42,035 bases of DNA from Dimargaris cristalligena (lineage: Eukaryota > Kickxellomycota > Dimargaritomycetes > Dimargaritales > Dimargaritaceae): NCBI GenBank assembly GCA_027576995.1, contig JANBQC010000211.1:1-42035 (forward strand), in the 5' to 3' direction. The translations under genes were made by a program, and so were the position numbers. This document shows, piece after piece, positions 34,701 to 42,035 of the stretch; within the stretch, counting starts at the first letter, position 1; the number at the start of each line of letters is the position of its first letter. Below the pieces are notes generated by a model that worked only from the letters and a program-made list of their open reading frames with translations, did no database searches and had not been told where the DNA came from.

Positions 34701-37700
34701 TAGTGTCGGTAATAGCCGACCCGCTGACATGTGAGGCCGAAATATACCCCATATCCTTCGCTCCACCAATACTGGCAACTGTGCCAACTCGATATGGAAT
34801 GTCGATGCCTATCCCGGACACTCGTGCATTACTGGTGGTCTGGTCAGTGGAATACGAGGCAGTGGTATTGGTAATAGCAACCCCAGTTTCGGCAATAGCC
34901 GATCCATCAATACCGTCGACCGTGCCGATCCGATACGGGGCTGTGATATCAATCTCCAACCCTTGCGTATTGCTTGAGATATGACCAGCGGAATACGATG
35001 ATGTTGTATTTTTATGGGTAACTTCGGTTTGGCTAGTGGTCGAGTTTGTGGCATGCGAGGCCGAGATATACCCCATGTCTTTCGCAGCGCCTATTCCGGT
35101 AACTGTGCCAACTCGATAGGGCCCATCAACACTGATTGTCGAAATCCGGGAATCGCTGGCAGACTGGCCGGGGGAATACGGACTCGTGATATTAATACCA
35201 GAAATACCAGTTTCGGTAATAGCCGATCCGCTGACATACGAAGTTGAAGAGTAACCCATTTCCTTGGCTCCACCGATGCCGACAACCGTACCGATCCGAT
35301 AGGGAACATCGACACTGATTGTCGAAACCCTTGTATCATCGGTGGCCTGACCAATAGTGTATGGTGCCGTAATATTGAGATTGGTATTCTGGATTTGGTT
35401 AGTGATCGAGTCCCTGGCATGAGAGGACGTCAAAGTGTGCATGTCCGTGGCACCGCCAGTACTGAACACCGTACCAATTCGATGGGGGGCCGTGATATTG
35501 ACTCCAGAAGTATTGGTGTCCGGAATAACCGACCCGCTGGCGTGTGAGGATGAAGCGTAACTTATATCTGTAGAGCCGCCGACTCTGACAACCGCGCCAG
35601 CTCGATAGGGGGCCGTGTCATTAATTTCGGCTATTTGCGTTTCGCTAGTGACCCGGCTGGTGGAATGCGGTGACATGGGATTGATGTTGATAATTTTGGT
35701 TTCGCTAGTGACCGAATCCGTAGCATGCAAGATCGTAGAAGTGTACATGTCCGTAGCTCCACCAACACCAATAACTGTGCCAATTCGATAGGGGATATCA
35801 ACGCCAATTTCTGACACGCGTGTATCATTTGTAAAATGGATAGTGGAGTGCGGGGCGGTAATGTGGATGCCATCTTCTTCGGTATGACTAGTGGTCGAGT
35901 CCCTGATATGCGAAGTCATATGTGTATCCACAACTGCGGCACCGCCGACGTTAACAACTGTACCGATTCGATAGGGGGCTGTGACGTTAATTTCAGACCC
36001 CTGTGTTTCGCTTGTAATCTGATGAGTGGAAAACGGGACTGTGGAATTGTCACTAGAAATATTGGTCTCGGTAACAAGGGAACCACCGACTCGCGATGCT
36101 GAAGTGTATTTCATATCAGTGGATCCGCCGACGCCGATAAGCGTGCCGATTCGATAGGGAGCCGAGATATAATTCTCGGACACGTGCGTTTCGCTAATGG
36201 TATGGGAAGTGGAATGCGGTGCCGTGATGTTGATATTGGTAATCCCGGTTTGGCTAGTGACCGAGTCCCTGAAATGAGAGGACGTAGAAGTGTGCATGTC
36301 CGTGGCCCCGCTAATATCGATAATAGTGCCAATTTGATAGGGAGCATCGACGCTGACCTCCGATGCTTGTGAAACGCTTGCAATTGCGCTAGTGGAATAC
36401 GAAGCCATGGTATTGGTATTAGTAGCCTCGATTTGGCTAGTGAAAGAATCCCTGACATGCGAGGATGTAGAAGTATGCATGTCTGTGGCCCCACCGATGC
36501 TGGCAATCGATCCAATGGGATAGGGGACATCAACGGTAATTTGCGATGCCTGCATATTGCTAGTAGACTGGTCAACTAAATAGGGGGTCGCAGCACTAAT
36601 ATAGGCGGCGCCAGTTTCGGCAATGATTGCGCCACCGACTTGGGCGAGAGTGCTCATATTTGTTTTGACAGCTTCGCCGAATCCAATGGCCGCATCAAGG
36701 CTCACAGGAATGATCGAGTCCGTAACGGTTTGGCCAGTGTGGGTGATCGCCGATTCACTGACCCGCACGACAGTAGGGATATACACTTCGGCTTGGCCAG
36801 TCTGGTTACTCACAACCGAGGCGTAGCTATGGGTGGTAACGAGATTTGCCTCGCTCGTCTCACTCTCCACGGTTGACTTAGAGCTTGAAGTACCCGGGAA
36901 ACGGTTAACTACATTGCTCGCCAGGGTTTCCAAGAAGCCAATAGCGGAACTGACCGGGAAGGGGACCGATATATTTACCCCAACGGTATCGGTAAGGTCG
37001 GTGATCGGACTAGCCGAGAAGGATACCGGGGCCTTGGTGCTAATGGCCGAGTCGGTTGAATGCGAGGTTGAGATATTCGCTTCGGCGGCTTCAGTTTTAT
37101 TGGTGTGTGAATGAATGAAATCGGAGGAGTTGATATTGATTCCGATGGATTCACTGAAGCCGACGGTGGGGCTCACCAGGGCTGGTGCAGTGATATTTAT
37201 TTCGGTTACTTCGGTGGTGTTAGTCACCGGGAGTGACGCAGAGACATTGAAACCAACTGATTCGCTGAAACCGAAGGCAGGGCCAACAGGGCGAGAAGCA
37301 GTGACATTCACTTCGGTAATTTCGGTGGTGTTAATAACCGAACTAACCGGAAGAATGGTGGTGGGGTTTCCGGAGAAGGGTTGGCTTCCGTAAAACGCCG
37401 GGAGGCTTGGCCGGTCCATTTTGCTGTCCATCGAGGTTGAACCTGGAGCGGGTACCATGCGGTCCATCTCATTGACATGTGCCTCGGAATGCCCAGTAAA
37501 ATCGGACTGCAGCTCCCAATGGGTCGAGCTTGTCACGACGGAGGCACTCACCGAGTGAGCTCGTTTTTGGTCAAACGAGTCCGTTAAAGTGGCGGTAGTC
37601 ACTGAGGTTATGGGCAGGGATATAGACGAGAAGGTCGGGCGCGGCGATGAACGAGAAGACCTGAACGTTCGGGCTGAGGGTAATTGGGGGGAGGAGAAGG

Positions 37701-39113
37701 TTGAAGCACGAATAAGTTGAGTCGCTGGAGTCACTGAGCCAGTCACAAGGACCGGCGAACTGTGGGTGGAGCCGGAGGACGACTGGTCATCCATCAAATC
37801 CTTGCGGCCACCAGAGCTCTCCGAGTCACTGAGGCCGGCGTTCGTGCCTCCCTCGCCCCCGGTGATATTCGCCATGGCGTCGGCAATAGATGTCTTGACG
37901 GTGGAGTACTGCATCGATTCAGTTGAGGTATCGGAAGTTTCTTTAATAGTAAGTTCCGGTATGGCAGTACGACGGGGATCGCTATCGGAAAGGTCGTGGA
38001 GGACCTAGGAAGCAATAATATTGATGGTTTGATAGATAATAAAAGAAAATTATTGAAGAGCGGTCACAGTCGATTAAACAATTGTTCGACGTACTACAGC
38101 GTTGGACAATGAATAGAATAAATTCGGACCGGTGAAGTAGGGGGAGTTAGGAACAAGCAAAGCACAGGTGGAGAGAATGGTCGGGTATTCGGGGTTATTA
38201 AACGGCAGGGCCGGAAGGCTAGGCATATTCCTTCATTCTGCAGGTGGCCCATCTGCGGTGGGAAGAGAACAATGGCCCAAAGACGGACATTACAATAAAT
38301 CAGCAGGGACAGGAGGGTGGGGAGATGTGCCGGATCACAGTATGATACTCGGACCTCACCTCCAAGAGAGGCAAAAATGAGACAGTGATCAAGCACAATG
38401 GCCCAGTGTGAATTAGCGACGGAGGCCGCTGGGTGGGAAAAAGACAGGTCACTCTATACTTCACACATGCTATTTACTACATCGAAATACGGTATCTGTC
38501 AGGGCTTCAACCCTCCCCTCCAAGCACATTAGGCCTTACATAACCCCCGGCCGTTCTTTAGAGAACCCAAATAAACAGGCAAATAAGTGCACTGAGCGGG
38601 GAACAGGCGGACCGCTATTATTATTATGCACCAACAACAATGGCTTTACCATCCACTCCCACCACGACCAGTTCGGTGCAGTTTCCGGCTGATCCTTGAT
38701 CCCCTCTCACCCCGCCGTTAATACTGGTACGGTTACAGTGAAAAGTCCCACAGTCACTAGATGGCGAAGAGTCAAATTCCCCCATGGTTATCAAATCAAG
38801 GAATAATCCGAAGAGACCAAGCCACGGCGATTATGCTTACCTCAAGAGTCACGTCGATATACCGAACCTGGGCCTGTTCCTTGGTTTGACCACGCAGCCC
38901 GTTCCAGGCTTCCCAGCGGGTGCGAGCAACGGCGTAGAAAAAGGCCGGCTTAGAGGAAGTACAGTCACCCTCGGTGGCCTGCTTGAAAAGCGCATAGAGG
39001 TGCAGTTTGCGGTCGAGGGTAACGGCTGGCGAAAAGGCAGCGGTGAGGGACTGTATTTCCCTGGCCGCCTTTTTGAACCGTAGTCCGAGCAGAACACTGG
39101 TCTCGGCGGACAT
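28741..39113 (-). CDS. giant acyl-CoA-binding, repeat-stalk, tail-anchored protein (ACBD5/Atg37-like layout)
   Basis: Exon 1 is 39113..38841 (91 codons) and exon 2 is 38004..28741, joined in phase 0 across an 836-nt GT-AG intron; about 3,178 residues. Residues 5-95 are an acyl-CoA-binding domain: YALFKQATEGD, RWEAWNGLRGQTKEQA and RYID. Y40, K44, R66 and Y85 match the spacing of bovine ACBP Y28, K32, K54 and Y73, with Lys to Arg at one site. A Ser/Thr-rich linker (about 95-310) leads into roughly 2,700 residues of Ser/Thr/Gly/Pro-rich repeats of about 40 residues. Near 3075-3126 is a charged coiled coil (IELLQTQMMALNERIEMLR). One membrane segment (about 3127-3143, VVGMIILALVILF) has basic flanks (ANFRR, WRRKRW) and a short tail. 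ACBD5 and fungal Atg37 share ACB, coiled coil and C-terminal membrane anchor in the peroxisome membrane but are only about 400-550 residues. Function at peroxisomes or contact sites is inferred. Confidence 0.85.
28849..29055 (-). other. coiled coil plus tail-anchor membrane segment of the giant protein
   Basis: Codons for the membrane segment lie at 28849-28899, preceded by a charged helical region at 28900-29055. The basic residues on both sides and the short C-terminal tail are typical of peroxisomal or mitochondrial outer-membrane tail anchors. Confidence 0.75.
29100..33800 (-). repeat. about 40-residue coding repeats, PCGP type (C-terminal half of stalk)
   Basis: The translated repeats have the pattern (x)PxPCGPxxxxGGxxxxxxGxxHxxxSxxxQTxITxV, with a period of about 40 residues (about 120 nt). 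Examples on the minus strand are KPCGPGIIIGGDVRF, KPCGSGVIIGGDIRF and KPCGLDPIVGGDVKF. Towards 29.1-30.5 kb the units become richer in Gly, Pro and His and less regular. Confidence 0.85.
33880..36560 (-). repeat. coding repeats, YRIGTV type, about 61-residue composite period
   Basis: I count 16 copies of a PYRIGTVxGxGGAxDM-like unit, for example VDIPYRIGTVIGVGGATDM and IDAPYRIGTVIGVGGVTY. Each is followed by SSHxxDSITxQT. Between most copies is an extra segment of about 22 residues (TAPYSTSQxxSETxVSEINV), giving a composite period near 61 residues (about 183 nt). The 39-40 residue part is the same basic unit as in the flanking regions. Confidence 0.85.
36560..37400 (-). repeat. degenerate about 39-residue repeats near the N-terminal end of the stalk
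   Basis: The translation shows recurring GFSESVG/GFSESIG and VTEINITAP motifs about 39 residues apart, an older-looking version of the same unit. Confidence 0.65.
38005..38840 (-). other. 836-nt intron of the giant ACBD gene
   Basis: Donor GTAAGC follows CTTGAG; acceptor CCTAG precedes GTCCTC. It is the longest intron inferred in the window. No gene or repeat was recognised inside it. Confidence 0.8.
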
Positions 39114-42035
39114 GTGCGCTTAGGTCGACGAGGAGGGCAGTGATAACACGAGGAGACGCAATAAAGGAATAAGGAGTGTGTAAATGGAGGAAAGTAGAGT
39201 AGGGTAGAGAAGGGAATGAGCGGAGAGTGGACTAAAGTAAAGGGAATGGGATAGGCTCAAGACCAACGTGAGGGGAATAGCGACCGCTAAATAAGTGGAG
39301 GGAGGGAGCTAAACAAAGAATATATGCCCTAGCGGACCAATCCGGGCGATTCAAAGGCGGGGCGGTATTTGACCGCATATACCCACGAATATCCAGAAAT
39401 GTTTATAATGGTTTTCTCTCCCTGGCCCAGAATAATATACCTTCTATTAAAGACCAGCTGGCAGAAAGTACCATGCACGCATTATGCCCGCCAATGGTGG
39501 TAGTTGGCCTCTTTATCTAGGGTTTCTTATTAGGGCCTATTTGAGATAGCATACAACGACAGGGCGATCGCGTATAAACTAGTTGTTAAATGCTACCGCA
39601 GATTGTTTGGTCACCACAATATACACCCGACATGGTTGACGCCATCCTTGACTGGTGCAGTGCTTCCCTCCGCAGGCTGAGGCGGGTGACGATGATGGTG
39701 GGCTATAAATCCCTTAAGCCCCGCCCTACAGTCACCGACCAGATAAAGCCAGGCCAGGTCACAAGGGTGGTTCACTCCGCAGCTCTATCTCATCCCCAAC
39801 CCACCACGCTCGCACTATGGTACCTGCTATATCCGGGAACTACACGTCAGTTATGCACCAGCCTTGCTAGCCAGGGTTTACCAGACTGGGCAATGGAGGC
39901 AAATGCTATTGGGCTATTACCCTTCCGCCTAATAAGGTACAATACCGACCAAGGATAACACCTAGCTGCTTGGACATACAAGACACGGTAAGTGGTTTAT
40001 GTACTTCGACCCAAGAGCCCGCGCATCTGGATACTCAAATTAAGATATTGACAGAAAGCATGTTAAGAAATTGATATACTTTTTAGTTATTAATAAAAAG
40101 GGCCAATACATATATTAGATAGGCAGCGATCAAGCCGACTGTATGTGGACTGGGCCTATGTATCATGTTGGTTACGAATTACACATGAGAAGATTGCCTG
40201 TATTTAGTATTCAATATATTCGCCCATGGCCCCGAGCGGGGATCTCTATAGTAAACCTTCGTAATCTAATCAGGTATAAATGTGTATCTTGCTTTAGTTC
40301 ATTTTACAAGACTTCGATACCTTAAAATTTTCAGACCTAATAGCATCGTGCCCCGGAAGAAAGGGCGGAATTAGAAATATTGTCATAAGAAATGCGAGGG
40401 TAACTTAGTTAGGCCCATATGAAGCTCACTATGGGAAATACTAGAATTCCGAATACCATCAGTATTGCAAAAGAAATAGTAATAATCACAACAATAACCG
40501 GAATAACGACTCAGGAGAATCAGCAGGAAATGAAAAGGCACTAGGGGGGTCGTTAATAGTGTTACGGATCCGAGAGCGGCTTATAAGCGACTGATTTAAG
40601 TGCGAAATGGGTTCGACTTGCGGGAACTAGACGCACATGACACCTCCTACTCCAAAAAGTCACAGTCAATTTTTAGGAATTGAATAAGAAAGTAGAGTCA
40701 TTTTACCCAGTGCTTTTGGACTAAAGGAAAAGTGCTGGTAGTATTATCGCCCATTCTCCTTATCACATCGCCTTCAGGGGAATAACAATCTATCTATGAT
40801 GCGTTTCCATAATATTTTGTTTGAGCAATCTGCGATGGCAGGTATCCCATATTTTGAGTGGGTAGGTCGCCTTGGGTGTACCTTGGCAGGTGTAAACGTT
40901 AAATGAATGTTATTTGGAGTTAGTGGGCCACCACGGGTGGCAGGGCATCGCAATTCAAATATAATATCTGGTTAAACCAGAAGTGTACGCGACCCCTCTT
41001 GATCTAACCAACGTCTTCTGGCCCATGCCCCCCTCCATCTTTCCTATACCGTAATATCACCATATATCTTATTACACACCTAAGGCAACGTAACCTGGGA
41101 ATATGATGATATACTATCCGAAATTTGTGTTTTCGAAAATCCTACTTAGACATTCCCTTGTTATATCAATATATCCATGGAAAACATAGTGGGGAACAAC
41201 AAGCAATTTTCGCACTAACAAGATTATGGATATACAGCCATGTAAATATTAGGTAAACCCCACAAATTTCTTCCCTTTTGACCACTGTGAGGGATTGGTT
41301 GAGACTGCCATGTCCTACCGTTCATCCCGCCCTTTCGAGGAGTAAAACTGATCAGGTTGGAAAGAAAGTCCCATCACAAGCCATTTTGACCACCCGAACG
41401 ATGTTTGCTGTTAAGGTAGAACTGGTGGCTATTCGGCACTTCGACGAAGATTTGCATTTGGCATTGCCAGAACAATCAAACCGATGACAAGTGCCAGGCG
41501 AAATGTCTGGGAAATGTAGCCAACATGTGTGTGTGGGTGTGTCAACTCTCGCAAGTGGGCAATGGTATAGTATCCATATAAGCTTGGTGTGGGCAAATTA
41601 TCCAGGAAATATAATCTCGGTTGCTGCATATCGCCCGCTTTAGGTGGCTAAATTTAGCATCGTATAAACCACCTATCCATTTGTGCGTATTCATACACTT
41701 CTATAACGAATAGTAAGTATCCTGAACATTCCTTTACCCCAACTTCCCTTGGGAGGCATTCCTATTCATTATGTTCAGCTAGTAACGACCACTTCGCCGC
41801 GTGAATTACCCGTCCGTGCCTAAGATTGCGTTTAACCATACTGCTAGTAATAATGAGCCCAAGGTTTATTGACGATGGCGATTTCAGACAACGGCCAATA
41901 CCTGTGGTAAATCATCGGAATGACTAACTGGCATTGCACATACGACACACCCTTATTCTAGATACCATTAGTAACCTTGCTCACAGGAGGATTTTTCAAT
42001 GTCTCATAGGTCTATCTATTTTTTACAGGATTTAG
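39114..42035. other. gene-poor right end, including the giant gene's promoter region
   Basis: About 2.9 kb. The first 200 bases are GA-rich (probable 5' leader or promoter of the giant gene). Only short frames without domains were seen beyond that; the one at 39590-39958 (+) has no recognisable family. No RNA gene was recognised. Confidence 0.5.

Noticed and set aside
28784..37393. Many plus-strand and minus-strand frames overlapping the giant gene
   Set aside because: They are shadows in a long repetitive, compositionally biased region; the 3,057-codon frame alone explains it and connects to the ACB exon in phase.
28741..39113. Giant gene as a KASH/nesprin-type nuclear-envelope protein
   Set aside because: It has a large cytosolic repeat region and a C-terminal membrane segment, but the C-terminus lacks a KASH-like PPPX end and the N-terminus is an acyl-CoA-binding domain rather than an actin-binding one.
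39590..39958. 122-codon plus-strand frame in the right-hand gene-poor region
   Set aside because: No domain, signal, or convincing coding composition; no splice partners recognised.

Overview
This window reads as nuclear DNA of a fungus, probably an early-diverging, non-Dikarya lineage. That placement is an inference: the genes are fungal/metazoan-type housekeeping genes (NOP4/RBM28, CSE1, JJJ1/DNAJC21, PAB2/PABPN1), there is a RUS-family (DUF647) gene and a ZCCHC10-like gene, and introns are frequent (21 inferred, mostly 100-400 nt with GTAAGT/GTATGT/GTAGGT donors). No operons, phage, insertion sequences, CRISPR arrays or convincing tRNA/rRNA genes were seen.

Layout: 502-971 (-) small two-exon coiled-coil protein of unknown function; 1794-3663 (+) RUS-family protein; 3944-7771 (-) NOP4/RBM28-like nucleolar protein with five RRM-like segments; 7.8-9.5 kb gene-poor; 9522-9776 (-) small secreted-peptide precursor; 9.8-12.2 kb gene-poor; 12263-16351 (-) CSE1/exportin-2; 18099-19469 (+) UNC93-like membrane protein; 19746-21796 (-) JJJ1/DNAJC21 J-protein; 22503-23702 (+) ZCCHC10-like zinc knuckle with a long RS tail; 24708-25729 (+) PAB2/PABPN1; 26564-27106 (-) probable mitochondrial RRM protein; 28741-39113 (-) a giant gene of about 3,178 codons; 39.1-42.0 kb no gene seen.

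The two strongest novelties are these. (1) The giant gene has an N-terminal acyl-CoA-binding domain, then roughly 2,800 residues of degenerate repeats of about 40 residues, then a coiled coil and one C-terminal membrane segment with basic flanks. This is the layout of ACBD5/Atg37 peroxisomal tail-anchored proteins, expanded several-fold by a repeat stalk. (2) The first intron of the NOP4-like gene can only be joined in frame, with a canonical RRM helix, as an AT-AC intron (ATAAGT...TTAC). The other 20 inferred introns are GT-AG.

Functionally the window is enriched in RNA and ribosome biology: NOP4 and JJJ1 (early and late 60S maturation), PAB2 (nuclear poly(A) binding), ZCCHC10-like and a mitochondrial RRM protein, plus CSE1 (importin-alpha recycling). 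Neighbours appear to be independent transcription units; JJJ1 and the ZCCHC10-like gene are divergent with about 700 bp between their starts. All gene models are exon-joining by eye from splice consensus, reading frame and family knowledge; no alignment or transcript data were available.
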